From positions 1,426,001 to 1,490,000 of the forward strand of contig JACJXQ010000008.1 of NCBI GenBank assembly GCA_020636495.1: 64,000 nt of DNA, in the 5' to 3' direction. Every line of letters starts with the position of its first letter. Within the stretch, counting starts at the first letter, position 1. The translations under genes and the position numbers were made by a program. This stretch comes from Chitinophagales bacterium. GTDB taxonomy: Bacteria; Bacteroidota; Bacteroidia; Chitinophagales; Chitinophagaceae. The notes beneath the pieces are model-generated. The model was not told where the DNA came from and ran no database searches. It saw nothing but the letters and a program-made list of their open reading frames with translations. Of this stretch, positions 53,035 to 63,700 are shown in pieces.

Positions 53035-54798
53035 TTGCTTTTGATAATTCGTTTTTGGTTAACTCTATTTGTCCTATTAGTTGCACATGTTTCTAATGCG
53101 CAATATGAATATCTTTTGCACAAATCTTATGCTGAGCAATACCAGAGTTATGACAGCCTGTTTAACTTCATAGAGTTTCTACAGATGGATTCAGCCGATG
53201 CGTATCATCGCATCAATACCATCAAACAGATGGCGGTGCAGGCAGGCGATAATGAGCTCGTGCTGGAAGCACTGCTTGGTGAATGCTCTTATCTGCTATA
53301 TGGCAACCTGAACAAGAGCCAGTATTACTACTCGGCTCTGTATGGCAGGGCGCATAACAGTGATTTGTACATCACAAAGCTGACAAAGTTATTGCAACTA
53401 GCGGAAGCACAGGACAATATGACCATGCAGGTACGCACACATATTCTGCTGGGGTTGGAGTATCATGAAAGGAACAACTTGATCAGTTCCCTGATGCATT
53501 TTTCAAAATTCTACACGCTGATTCACGAAATTCCTTTCGAACAATTTCCTACCAAAAAGCACTTTTTGCTGTACATGGGTAAATTCTATTATCAATTTGA
53601 AGCCTATAAAGACGCGGAAAAATATCTTTTGTATGCACAGGAGGTACCCCCTTCTTACATGATACACGAAGAGGCGGATGTCTTTAACACTATGGGACTG
53701 ATCAAAAGGCAATTAAAAGAATACGACTCAGCAATTTATTATTTTACTAAAGGGCAGGAGGTTGCCTGGAAGCAAGGTAGCACCACATGGAGGCATATTT
53801 TAGGAGGCAACATAGGTATAGTGTATTACCTGAGGGGCGAGTATAAGAACGCTAAACCTTTATTGATAAACGATATCAATACCAGCCTCGAGCGTAACGA
53901 TTACAGCAATGCCATCAACTCGATCATCAAACTGGCAGATATCTATTATCATCAAAAAATTTATGATAGTGCGTTCCAATATGCCGAAACGGGCAGGTGG
54001 GCGGTAGATAGCGTTCGCCCTGCTTATAAATACAAGGTTGAGCTATACCGGTTGATGGGAGAGCTGGCAGTTGCACGTGGCGATATGAAAAAAGCCTACC
54101 TGTATTCAGATTCTGCTATGGTAGCAAGGGATAGCCTGGATAATGACCAACAGGTAAAACAACTTATGCTGGCCCGCCACCAGTTAGAAACCAATATCAA
54201 TAACTCTGAAGTAGCAATGTTGAGATCGGAAAAAAGGATCAGTATTCTGCTGCGCAATAGTTTGATAGGTGGCTTCGTACTTTTATCAGCCATTGTTTTT
54301 ATGGTAATTTATATTCGCAATAAGCAAAAGCAGAATAAGGAACAAATGTCTTTGGCTGCTTTGTATAATGCGCAAAACAGGCTGGCAGATTTTACCAAAA
54401 CCGTACACGAAAAAAATGCTCTGCTTGAGACCTCTGAGCAGGAAATAACCCGGCTGAAAGAAAAACTGGACAACTACGGTACTAAGGAGCAATCAGAAGA
54501 TATTATTCCCAAACTGCAGAATAGTACCATCCTGACCGATGATGAATGGGAAGATTTCAGGCAGTTGTTTGAACAGGTTCACTCCGGTTTTTTATACAGG
54601 TTACGTGAGAAGTTTCCCAATTTATCACCTGCTGAAACCCGTTTTATAGCGCTTAGCAAACTGAAACTTGATACTAAAGAAATGACCAATATCCTGGGAG
54701 TGAGCAGCTCTACAGTACGTACGCATAAATACCGTTTGCGCAAAAAACTAAATCTCGCAGACGATGAGTCCTTTAGTAAAATGATTGATGAAATATAG
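53035..54798 (+). CDS. TPR-membrane-HTH transcriptional regulator
   Basis: 587 residues. A signal-anchor sequence (LLIIRFWLTLFVLLVAHVSNAQ) is followed by ~350 residues of TPR-type helical repeats (NTMGLIKRQLKEYDSAIYYF, GGNIGIVYYLRGEYKNAKPL), one membrane helix (LIGGFVLLSAIVFMVIYI), a coiled coil and a C-terminal LuxR-like helix-turn-helix (LSPAETRFIALSKLKLDTKE, then ILGVSSSTVRTHKYRLRKKL). Proteins of this plan sense signals in the periplasm and bind DNA inside. No ATG gives the frame; translation must start at TTG 53035 or 53041. The TPR part is exported, an unusual topology for a DNA-binding protein. Confidence 0.85.
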   Translation: MLLIIRFWLTLFVLLVAHVSNAQYEYLLHKSYAEQYQSYDSLFNFIEFLQMDSADAYHRINTIKQMAVQAGDNELVLEALLGECSYLLYGNLNKSQYYYSALYGRAHNSDLYITKLTKLLQLAEAQDNMTMQVRTHILLGLEYHERNNLISSLMHFSKFYTLIHEIPFEQFPTKKHFLLYMGKFYYQFEAYKDAEKYLLYAQEVPPSYMIHEEADVFNTMGLIKRQLKEYDSAIYYFTKGQEVAWKQGSTTWRHILGGNIGIVYYLRGEYKNAKPLLINDINTSLERNDYSNAINSIIKLADIYYHQKIYDSAFQYAETGRWAVDSVRPAYKYKVELYRLMGELAVARGDMKKAYLYSDSAMVARDSLDNDQQVKQLMLARHQLETNINNSEVAMLRSEKRISILLRNSLIGGFVLLSAIVFMVIYIRNKQKQNKEQMSLAALYNAQNRLADFTKTVHEKNALLETSEQEITRLKEKLDNYGTKEQSEDIIPKLQNSTILTDDEWEDFRQLFEQVHSGFLYRLREKFPNLSPAETRFIALSKLKLDTKEMTNILGVSSSTVRTHKYRLRKKLNLADDESFSKMIDEI

Positions 54799-55186
54799 TT
54801 TAATGTATCCTTTCGTCTTTTTTATTATTATTTCTACGCAATTATAAGTTGTTAAATGCCATTGATGTGACGTTTTTTCGACGGTTTTGCAACGCAATTT
54901 AAATGGTGTTGCGACAGCAATTAAGCGCTGTTTTGTACGCGATGTCTCTCCGTATATGCATTTTTGTTCATGATTAATAATCAGCAAAACTCACCTGTGT
55001 GGAAGGCATATTTAAGACTAATACCCGCATCCATATTTATTTCGCCGGTAGTGTTTCTGCATTTCGAAAAAAGACAAGGCAACTAGATCAAAATGTCAAT
55101 TGTCGAAAAAATGTATATAAAAACAATCAGTGTAACAATAGGGCTTAGGTATAGCCATATCCCCAATAATAAAAATAACTACCGGT
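54799..55186. other. Intergenic region, no feature recognised
   Basis: 388 AT-rich bases between the regulator stop and the beta-helix cargo gene. I see no ORF of note, no strong hairpin and no clear TAnnTTTG box. It must include the promoter of the cargo gene and could carry a binding site for the upstream regulator, which is speculation. Confidence 0.4.
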
Positions 55187-58100
55187 ATGAAAAAAACTTC
55201 AATCAGAATTCTGCTATGCATGCTTTTAGCTATGTTGCCAGGGCAGACGACATTTGCAACACTCAGTGGTACCTATACCATTGATCCCGGAGGCACTGCC
55301 TCTTCAACGGTCTATTTGAGTCTGACGTCTGCTATTTCCGACATTACCGGCGGTACACGTGCTGATGGAGGTACACCCAATGGTGCAGGAGTAAGCGGCC
55401 CTGTTATTTTCGAACTGGCCAGCGGCTATACCAGCTCAGGAGAAACTTTTCCATTAACTCTTGGCGCGGTAAGTGGTGCAAGCAGTAATAATACAATCAC
55501 AATTAGACCTGCAAGCGCTGTTAGTTCTATGCTGAACGTAAGTGCAAGCAATGGCACAGCCATTTTTTATATAAATGGTGGTCAATATTGGACGGTAGAT
55601 GGTCGCCCTGGTGGTAGTGGCAGTAGCAAATTACTGACCATTTCCAACACAAACACAGGTGGGTCGACTGTAAGGTTCATAAACGAAGGAAGTAACAATA
55701 CACTTCGTTACTGCCGTATACTGGGTAATAACGGTAGTACCTCTTCAGGCGTAATTGATTTCGCTACGTCAACTGCTACAAACGGAAATCGTTCTAATCT
55801 GATAGATTATTGTAATGTTGCTGATACCTCATCAAAACCTACCATAAGTATTTATTCTTCCGGCACAAGCGGCAAGGGTAATGATAGTAATATCATCAGC
55901 AATAGTGAAATTTATAATTCTGCACAATACAAAGTGCAGCTTACCAGCATAGGTGGTACCGGATGGACAATAAGTAATAATAGTTTTTATAACAATTACT
56001 CATCCGGTACTTCCAACCAATATTTCATTTATATTTTCGGTACAGGTGGTCATACTATTAATTATAACTATATGGGTGGTCAACAGGCAGCATGTGGCGG
56101 TAGCGCTTGTGCGCTTGGTAACGCTGACGGAGAATATCATATTATAAACCTGGAAAGTTCAACAACAACCAGTACGGTCCATGGTAATACTATACAAAAT
56201 TTTGTGGTTACCAGTGGTAATTCCTGCAACTTCTATTGTGTCTATTTATCAGGAGTAAATGCAAACATTGATAGTAACGTAATGGGCCATGCAACTACTA
56301 CCAATAGTATTGTGGGTGGCAATACAAGGCGTACAAAGGGAGTGTTTGCACAATCGCAGGGTTCAAGTAACAGTATTTCTGTTACAAATAACATCATTGC
56401 CAATATATCGGGCTCGTTTCCTGTGGGGATATATGTTAGTGGCGGTAGCGCTACAATAACAGATAACCAGATCTACAACCTCTATCAAAAAAATACCAGC
56501 AACAGCGGTACTTTTGCACATGCATATGGCGTTTATCTTGCCATCGCCAACTCAACAAGTGTACTCAATAATAAGATATATAATATTGCCAATGCCGCTA
56601 CATCCTCAGGTACAAACATCTTCGGAATATTCACCGACAATGGTTCAAGTGCACATATTTCAATAATAAACAATGTTATATCATTAACAAATGGCTCATC
56701 TACTGCAAGCCATAACGTGATAGGAATTTGGGAACTAGGCAGCAGTACACGAACGATCAATTACAACAGCATTTTTATTGGTGGTACAGGTGCTGGCGCT
56801 ACCCAAGCCTGCTATGCGCATGTGGGAAGCAGCACCCCCGCAGTACGTAACAATATTTTCTACAATGAACGCACTGGCAACTCCTACGCAATTTATGCAA
56901 CTTCAAGCGGATGGAGCAGCAGCAGTAGCGACTACAACCTGTTTGTGGTAAGCAACCTCAGCAGCATGGGGTTTTATGGTAGTACGAAAACGTTAGCGCA
57001 ATGGCAGAGTAGTCCCGGCTGCGATGCGAATAGCACGGTAGTATCAAGCAGTACGTTATCAGCTTCAGCGTTATTTACAGATAGTGCGAATGGAGACCTT
57101 ACCATTCTTTCCGCAGCGAGATCTTATGTAATTGGAAAAGGTACAACTGTCAGCGTCACTACTGACTATGACGGAACCACGAGGAATAGCCCGCCTTCTT
57201 TAGGTGCGTATGAGTATAGTTTCAACACATGGAATGGATCTACGTGGAGCTTAGGTGCTCCGGATTCTACAACTGATGTTGCTATTGGCTCTAGTACTGC
57301 TCCTGCTACTTTTAGCTGTAACAACATAAATATCAATAGTGGTTTCACTCTCAATACCGGCACCAGCGATAATGTAACCATTTATGGCAATTTGACTAAC
57401 AATGGGAACGGCGCTACAGGAACGGGTACGATAACGTTTACCAAAAATGGTACGGCTATTATCAGTGGCGATACCTTTGATCACCAGGGTACTGTAGTTG
57501 TAGAGTCAGGTTGTACGCTTACTACCAATAGCCTGCTGCGTTTATTGTCAGACACCACTGCAACAGGAACGATCGGCGAAAGTGCAGGAACGATATCAGG
57601 CAACGTCTTTGCACAACGCGCCAATAAGGCGAAAAAATGTTACAGGTTATATGCCCATCCGTTCACATCTGCTATCGCACTGAGCCAGGTAGTAGAAGAG
57701 ATAGATATTACAGGTACCGGTGGGGCAACAAATGGCTTCACAACCACGTATACCAATGCCTCTTCAGCCTATTGGTTCGACCCTACTGCTGCCGATACAA
57801 GCACCAGCAGTGTCAACAGTGGCTGGACAGCCTTTACGTCTGCCAACACAGCCAGCTGGGACCAGTATGAGGTGATGCTGATGTATGTGCGTGGTACCAA
57901 AGGCGAGGGACTGACAGCAGGAGCCTACAACCCTTCTGCGTCTATGTTCGAGGTGTACGGAGGGGTTAACCAGGGTACACAGGTGGTAACACTCACCAAA
58001 GGAACCAACACCAGCTTCGGAGTATGCGGCAATCCTTTCCCTTGCGGTGTGCAAATGCAGAATGTGAGTGTAGGCAGCAACATCGGTGCCAACTACTATG

Positions 58101-58966
58101 TATGGGATGCATCTTCAGGTGTAGACGGCGCATGGGTAACCAATGCATTCTCTAACTCGTACATACTGCAGCCATTCGCGGGTTTCTTTACTACGCTTAC
58201 AGCTACTGATAATATCACATTCGAAGAGCAGGATAAAGCATCAGGAGGTTCCACTGTATTCAAAGGGACGGCACAATCAAACTGGGTAGAACTGCTCATC
58301 AGCGACAGTACGACCAAATGGGACAGGTTGCTCATCAACTTCGATGACAACGGTATGGACGTACACGACAATAAGGACGCAAAGAAACTGTATAACCCCA
58401 ACCTGGACTTCTATACACTATCGAAAGATAGTACAAGGCTGGCTATAGATGTTCGCCCTTATGCTGATAGTTCATCTATTCCCCTGGGGCTGAATGCATA
58501 CAACAGGTACAAGAAGTATGTTATTAAAACAGGCGACTTTGATATACCTGCCGGTACCAAGCTATACCTGCACGACAAATACCTGAACAAGCAGGAGGAA
58601 ATGAAACAGGGTTTTGAATACTGGTTCGATGTTACTTCAGATACCTTATCGCAGGGCAACCAACGCTTTGAGATAAACATGGTGGGTAAGCCGACCAACA
58701 GCGTAGCAAGTGTGAACAGCGCAACCCCAAAGATGCAACTGATACCTAACCCTGCTTATGATGAAGTGAAAATATCCTTCGATAAGGTAGAAGGTACAAC
58801 GGTCATCCGCCTCACAAGTGTAACAGGACAGGTAGTATACAGTACAACTACTGAGGGTAGCACGGGCAGTGTAACTATACCGCTGAACAACATACCATCA
58901 GGTATTTACATAACCGAACTGCACAGCAAGAACGCACGGTTCACTCAAAAACTCATCAAGGAATAA
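55187..58966 (+). CDS. Large T9SS cargo protein with beta-helix repeats
   Basis: 1259 residues with a signal peptide (MKKTSIRILLCMLLAML, cleavage near TFA). A long Ser/Thr/Asn/Gly-rich region (residues ~80-600) has parallel beta-helix features: repeated NTITI, NNIFYN, NYNSIFIGGTGAG and VTNNIIANISG strands ending in Asn ladders. A second beta region follows (~650-900), with a C-terminal type A sorting domain MQLIPNPAYDEVKISFDKVE ... GIYITELHSKNARF. It is predicted to be exported and surface-attached, as an adhesin or polysaccharide-binding/degrading protein; catalytic residues are not evident. The small PID-CTERM-like gene follows 57 bases later. Confidence 0.85.
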   Translation: MKKTSIRILLCMLLAMLPGQTTFATLSGTYTIDPGGTASSTVYLSLTSAISDITGGTRADGGTPNGAGVSGPVIFELASGYTSSGETFPLTLGAVSGASSNNTITIRPASAVSSMLNVSASNGTAIFYINGGQYWTVDGRPGGSGSSKLLTISNTNTGGSTVRFINEGSNNTLRYCRILGNNGSTSSGVIDFATSTATNGNRSNLIDYCNVADTSSKPTISIYSSGTSGKGNDSNIISNSEIYNSAQYKVQLTSIGGTGWTISNNSFYNNYSSGTSNQYFIYIFGTGGHTINYNYMGGQQAACGGSACALGNADGEYHIINLESSTTTSTVHGNTIQNFVVTSGNSCNFYCVYLSGVNANIDSNVMGHATTTNSIVGGNTRRTKGVFAQSQGSSNSISVTNNIIANISGSFPVGIYVSGGSATITDNQIYNLYQKNTSNSGTFAHAYGVYLAIANSTSVLNNKIYNIANAATSSGTNIFGIFTDNGSSAHISIINNVISLTNGSSTASHNVIGIWELGSSTRTINYNSIFIGGTGAGATQACYAHVGSSTPAVRNNIFYNERTGNSYAIYATSSGWSSSSSDYNLFVVSNLSSMGFYGSTKTLAQWQSSPGCDANSTVVSSSTLSASALFTDSANGDLTILSAARSYVIGKGTTVSVTTDYDGTTRNSPPSLGAYEYSFNTWNGSTWSLGAPDSTTDVAIGSSTAPATFSCNNININSGFTLNTGTSDNVTIYGNLTNNGNGATGTGTITFTKNGTAIISGDTFDHQGTVVVESGCTLTTNSLLRLLSDTTATGTIGESAGTISGNVFAQRANKAKKCYRLYAHPFTSAIALSQVVEEIDITGTGGATNGFTTTYTNASSAYWFDPTAADTSTSSVNSGWTAFTSANTASWDQYEVMLMYVRGTKGEGLTAGAYNPSASMFEVYGGVNQGTQVVTLTKGTNTSFGVCGNPFPCGVQMQNVSVGSNIGANYYVWDASSGVDGAWVTNAFSNSYILQPFAGFFTTLTATDNITFEEQDKASGGSTVFKGTAQSNWVELLISDSTTKWDRLLINFDDNGMDVHDNKDAKKLYNPNLDFYTLSKDSTRLAIDVRPYADSSSIPLGLNAYNRYKKYVIKTGDFDIPAGTKLYLHDKYLNKQEEMKQGFEYWFDVTSDTLSQGNQRFEINMVGKPTNSVASVNSATPKMQLIPNPAYDEVKISFDKVEGTTVIRLTSVTGQVVYSTTTEGSTGSVTIPLNNIPSGIYITELHSKNARFTQKLIKE

Positions 58967-59023
58967 TCAATCGTTTACCTCCCGGGTTTACTGCCGAGTA
59001 AGCCCGGGTCAAAATATTTTGCA

Positions 59024-59215
59024 ATGATAACAAGTCAAACAACCAAAGTGGTACTGCTTACCATATCGTTCATCTGTTTTGCCCTATGTCTTGCACTGGC
59101 CCAGGGACCCGGTTTTCCTGATGCACCTGTCGATTCACCCTTTGATGGTGGTGTGATAGCAATAGGTGCTGCAGCCGCTGTATATGGTGCAAAGAAACTG
59201 CTGAAAAGAAAATAA
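59024..59215 (+). CDS. Small PID-CTERM-like membrane protein
   Basis: 63 residues. An N-terminal signal or anchor helix (VVLLTISFICFALCLALA) is followed by PGFPDAPVDSPFDGGVIAIGAAAAVYGAKKLLKRK. The second half closely fits the PID-CTERM pattern (Pro-x-Asp-Gly-Gly, hydrophobic stretch, YGxKK, basic end), a sorting-like tail seen in short Bacteroidota proteins. It sits directly downstream of the 1259-residue T9SS cargo gene. Role unknown; no exosortase-like gene is in the window. ATG start preferred. Confidence 0.7.
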   Translation: MITSQTTKVVLLTISFICFALCLALAQGPGFPDAPVDSPFDGGVIAIGAAAAVYGAKKLLKRK

Positions 59216-59235
59216 TAAACTGATATAGGATCAAC

Positions 59236-59269
59236 TAAAAGAGGCAGGACTATTATCCTGCCTCTTTTA
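59236..59269. terminator. Bidirectional terminator between PID-CTERM-like and CHAD genes
   Basis: The stem TAAAAGAGGCAGGA/TCCTGCCTCTTTTA with a six-base loop has T tracts on both strands. It overlaps the CHAD stop codon. Confidence 0.85.
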
Positions 59270-60031
59270 ATTATAATCAGTTATCACCTGCAAGAGCTTT
59301 TTTCTTTGCTCTTCCTTGCCGGCCTCCAGGCTTTGCATAACATGTTCCAACATAACTTTTTCATCAGGCGGTGCGTAATGTTCGTACCTGTTCAGGAAAG
59401 TGAGTAAAACACAACTGTCCATATAGTCGCCCAGCAGCAGTGCCAGTGCTGCATGATCGTTCCCCGACGAAATATAGGACGATGTGTACACCAGGTCTTT
59501 CAGCAGTTTGCGTATCGCATGTATGGCCTCATCCGTTATCGTTCGTGTGCTGATGTTTTTTACAGCGGTTATATGCTGCCTGTGCCACACAATTAACTCT
59601 TCTCGTTTCAGTTTGCCGGGCATATCTACGAAACTGAGCTTATAGATACGGCTGAAAGAAACCTGCTTGTATATGTTGTTATAGATAATGATCGCCTCTT
59701 TTATTTCATCCTGTATATGTTGCAGGTAATGTGCCGGCAGCGTATTGTATTGTAGAAAGTATGCCGACACGGTCTTATGATGCAGTTGCAGGTCGCGTAC
59801 AGCACCCGCTGCTGTATATAATTGTTTCAGTTGTTTAGGTATAGTTCTTTTATATCCTGCGCTTGCTTCCATGCGCAACAGGGCTCTTAACTTTTTATAT
59901 TTCACTCTGAATTTATGTATCTCTTCCTCATCATGAGTAGCGGCTGCCAGGCCCGCATGTCGTTTTAGGGCGCTCAGTTTTTTACTGACATCCTTATCCA
60001 GCCTTTTGCCCGATGTAAAGTAGAGATGCAT
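59267..60031 (-). CDS. CHAD domain protein
   Basis: 254 residues from the ATG of MHLYFTSGKRLDKDV; the frame is open 45 codons further upstream, but that part is not CHAD-like. The all-helical CHAD domain is shown by EEIHKFRVKYKKLRALLRME (conserved His and basic residues), AAGAVRDLQLHHKT and DEAIHAIRKLLKDLVY, the usual conserved histidine helices. CHAD domains bind polyphosphate, so polyphosphate granule association is the family expectation. No CYTH domain or polyphosphate kinase gene is adjacent. Confidence 0.85.
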   Translation of the reverse strand: MHLYFTSGKRLDKDVSKKLSALKRHAGLAAATHDEEEIHKFRVKYKKLRALLRMEASAGYKRTIPKQLKQLYTAAGAVRDLQLHHKTVSAYFLQYNTLPAHYLQHIQDEIKEAIIIYNNIYKQVSFSRIYKLSFVDMPGKLKREELIVWHRQHITAVKNISTRTITDEAIHAIRKLLKDLVYTSSYISSGNDHAALALLLGDYMDSCVLLTFLNRYEHYAPPDEKVMLEHVMQSLEAGKEEQRKKLLQVITDYN

Positions 60032-60693
60032 GCCCTCTAAATTACAGAATATGCAGATCTTATGATATCTCCGTAGCACTCTGATGGTACGTTGCGGTGT
60101 ACCCGCTGCTACCGGTCTGTGACCGGGGGTAAAAAATAACTTCTGTTTTATATGAAGTTGTAACACACTATTATAAATATCTATTGGTAATAATTTAAAA
60201 AATGATGTATATTTGGTATGGCATGTACCTGCATGTAATGTACCTGCATGTAAATGGCTCTACACTCGGCAGCAACAATGGTGCATGGTATCATATCAGG
60301 TTCTTTATTTACAGACACTTATTTGTGTAAATGTTCACCATAAAAACTCTTGGCCTCTGCATCTTCGTGGCGGGTACAGGAAGATTTTTTGTTTCATTAA
60401 AAATGGAAACATTTGGAAACAAATGCGGGAAAGCAAACATAGCTGCACATATTAGTTACGCATAGTCGGAATGTATATGTATTTGTGAAATTGACTACAC
60501 CCCTCCCGAAACAGTAAAAAACGATACAAAACGATACAAAAACACCTGTTTTAGGGATATAGACCATATGGATTGTGATTTGCTTAATGTATAATGGTTC
60601 TGAGATCGGGTATTGCATTTTTAGGTTTTCAGTTTTCACTTTCGACTTGCCCCTGGCTATATGCTTCTTTTTCGTAATTCCATATTAAAAGCG
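60032..60693. other. Intergenic region with two short tandem repeats
   Basis: Long non-coding stretch before ileS. A 15-bp unit ATGTACCTGCATGTA occurs twice in tandem at 60223-60252, and a 10-bp unit ACGATACAAA twice at 60521-60540. The short ORFs here lack recognisable products. No structured RNA signature is recognised, though ileS leaders can carry a T-box in other phyla (not seen here). Confidence 0.5.
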
Positions 60694-60701
60694 TAACTTT
60701 G
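60694..60701 (+). promoter_or_regulatory. Promoter -7 box for ileS
   Basis: TAACTTTG matches TAnnTTTG exactly, giving a leader of about 90 bases before the ileS ATG at 60794. Confidence 0.6.
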
Positions 60702-60793
60702 CGCCTAATTTTTATGTAGCTTATGGTGAGTTGTCTTTAGTTGTATAGTGTAAAATATTCATAACTAAAGACTTATGACCTACGACCAATAGT

Positions 60794-63700
60794 ATGGCAG
60801 AACGGTACGCAGAATTTAAGGGATTGAACATGCCCTCCATCGAACAGGACCTCCTGAAACGCTGGAAGGACAACGATATTTTCAGGAAGAGTGTAGATAA
60901 CCGCAACGGGCAGGAGCAGTTCGTTTTTTACGAAGGACCACCCAGCGCTAACGGTATGCCCGGTATTCACCACGTTATTTCCCGTACGCTTAAAGACCTC
61001 GTTTGCCGCTATAAGACGATGCAGGGTTTCCAGGTGAAGCGTAAGGCCGGTTGGGATACGCATGGCCTTCCCGTAGAGCTGGGTGTGGAAAAGGAGCTGG
61101 GTATCACAAAAGAGGATATCGGCACTAAAATATCTGTAGAGGATTACAATATGAAATGCCGCGAGGCGGTAATGCGCTATAAAGGCGAGTGGGAGAGCAT
61201 AACAGAGAAGATGGGCTACTGGGTAGACATGAGCGACCCTTACATCACCTTCGACAATAAGTACATCGAGACCCTGTGGTGGGCGCTGAAAGAGCTCTAC
61301 AACAAAGGGTACCTCTATAAAAGTGTCAGCATACAGCCTTATAGTCCTGCAGCGGGCACCGGCCTGAGCTCGCACGAACTGAACCAGCCCGGCACGTATA
61401 AGGATGTAAAAGACACTACGGTTGTGGCTATGTTCAAAACGGTGAAGAACGAAAGATCGCAGATGCTGTTTGATACAGCAGGCAGTGATGAGGTGTACTT
61501 CATGGCATGGACGACAACTCCGTGGACACTGCCCAGCAACTGTGGCCTGACCGTAGGTGCGAAAATAGATTACGTACTGGTAAAGACCTTCAACCCGTAC
61601 ACCCACCAGCCTACCAACGTCGTGTTGGCGAAAGCACTGCTGGGTAAATACTTTAAAGAAGAAGGAGAGAACGGCGATTTTGAGGGGTATGGTGCAGATG
61701 TGAAGCTGCTGCCATGGAAGATATTGACAGAGTTTAAAGGAAGTGAAATAGAAGGTTGCCGCTACGAGCAACTGTTACCTTACGAAGGTAATACAGCTGA
61801 GATAGCAGGCGGAGACCCTTTCCGTATCATAACAGGCGACTTTGTTACTACGGAAGACGGTACAGGTATCGTACACACTGCCCCCGCTTTTGGTGCTGAT
61901 GACTATAGAGTTGGTAAGCAGAACAACATCGGTATCCTCACAATGGTGGATAAAGAAGGTAAGTTCAGCGACTACATGGGCGAGTTTAGTGGGCGTTATG
62001 TAAAGGATTACAAGAACGACCCTGACTACAAAGATGTGGACGTGGATATAGCTGTGAAGCTGAAGCTGAGTGGCCACGCGTTCAAGGTGGAGAAATATGA
62101 ACACAGTTACCCTCACTGCTGGAGAACGGATAAACCGATCGTGTACTACCCGTTGGATGCTTGGTTCATAAAAACCACAGCTGTAAAAGACAGGATGATA
62201 GAACTGAACAAGACTATCAATTGGAAACCCGCAGCTACAGGCACAGGTCGTTTTGGCAACTGGCTGGAGAACATGGTGGACTGGAACCTGAGCCGCAGCC
62301 GCTTCTGGGGTACACCTTTACCGGTTTGGGTGAGTGATGATGGAGAACATGTGAAGTGTATAGGCAGCATAGATGAACTGATACAGGAAATGGACCACGC
62401 CAATACGGTGCTGGATATCAACCAGAGCCTGGATCGTGATAACCTGGACCTGCACAAACCATTTGTTGACCAGGTGATACTGGCAACTGCTGACGGCAAA
62501 CCTATGCACCGAGAGCCTGACCTGATAGACGTATGGTTTGACAGTGGAGCTATGCCGTATGCGCAATGGCACTACCCGTTTGAAAATAAACATGACCTGA
62601 AACACAACTTCCCGGCAGACTTTATAGCCGAGGGGGTGGACCAGACACGTGGATGGTTCTACACACTGCACGCACTGGGCGTGATGCTCTTTGACAATGT
62701 AGCTTACAAAACCGTAGTATCAAACGGCCTTGTGCTGGATAAGAACGGAAACAAAATGAGTAAGCGTGTTGGCAACGTGGTAGACCCGTTTGAAACAATT
62801 GAGAAATATAGCGCCGACGCAACACGTTGGTACCTCATCACCAATGCCAGCCCATGGGACAGTATGAAGTTCGACCAGGCGGGTATACAGGAGGTACAGC
62901 GCAAGTTCTTTGGTACATTATATAATACATATCAGTTTTTTGCATTGTATGCCAATGTTGATGGCTTTACATTCAAAGAACGTTATATACCTGTTAACGA
63001 ACGACCTGAAATAGACAGGTGGATACTTTCTGAGTTACATTCACTGGTACACAGGGTAACGGATTACATGAATGAGTATGAGCCTACGCAAGCGGGCCGT
63101 GCCATAGAATACTTCCTGGACGAGCAATTGAGCAACTGGTATGTACGCCTCTGCCGCCGTCGTTTCTGGAAGGGTGAGTATGAACAGGACAAGATAGCTG
63201 CATACCAGACGCTGTATGAATGCCTGGAAACCATGAGCTTCCTGATGGCTCCGGTAGCGCCTTTCTTCAGCGATTGGTTGTTTACCAACCTGAACAACGT
63301 GACCAACCGTTATGAAGCTCAGTCGGTACACCTGGCAGAGTTCCCGCAGGTAGACGACAGTGTGATAGATAAAGACCTGGAAGAACGTATGCAACTGGCA
63401 CAGGACGTTTCATCGCTGGTGCTGAGCCTGCGTAAAAAGGAGAACCTGAAAGTACGTCAGCCGCTGCAGAAGATACTGATACCCGTGCTGAACAAGCATA
63501 TGCAGGAGCAACTGCAACTGGTAGAAGAACTGGTGAAGAATGAGGTGAATGTGAAGGAGATACAGTACCTGGTAGAAACGGAAGGTTTCATTAAGAAGAA
63601 GGTAAAGGCCAACTTCAAAACACTGGGTGCTCGCCTTGGTGCTAAAATGAAAGCCGCAGCTGCGGCAATAACGCAAATGGGGCAGTCTGAAATAAGCGAA

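Noticed and set aside
60213..60455. 80-codon ORF upstream of ileS
   Set aside because: It runs through a tandem repeat, the product is Cys/Trp-rich with no domain, and it looks like chance.
60223..60540. Short tandem repeats as origin iterons or a CRISPR remnant
   Set aside because: Each unit occurs only twice, and no replication or cas gene is nearby.
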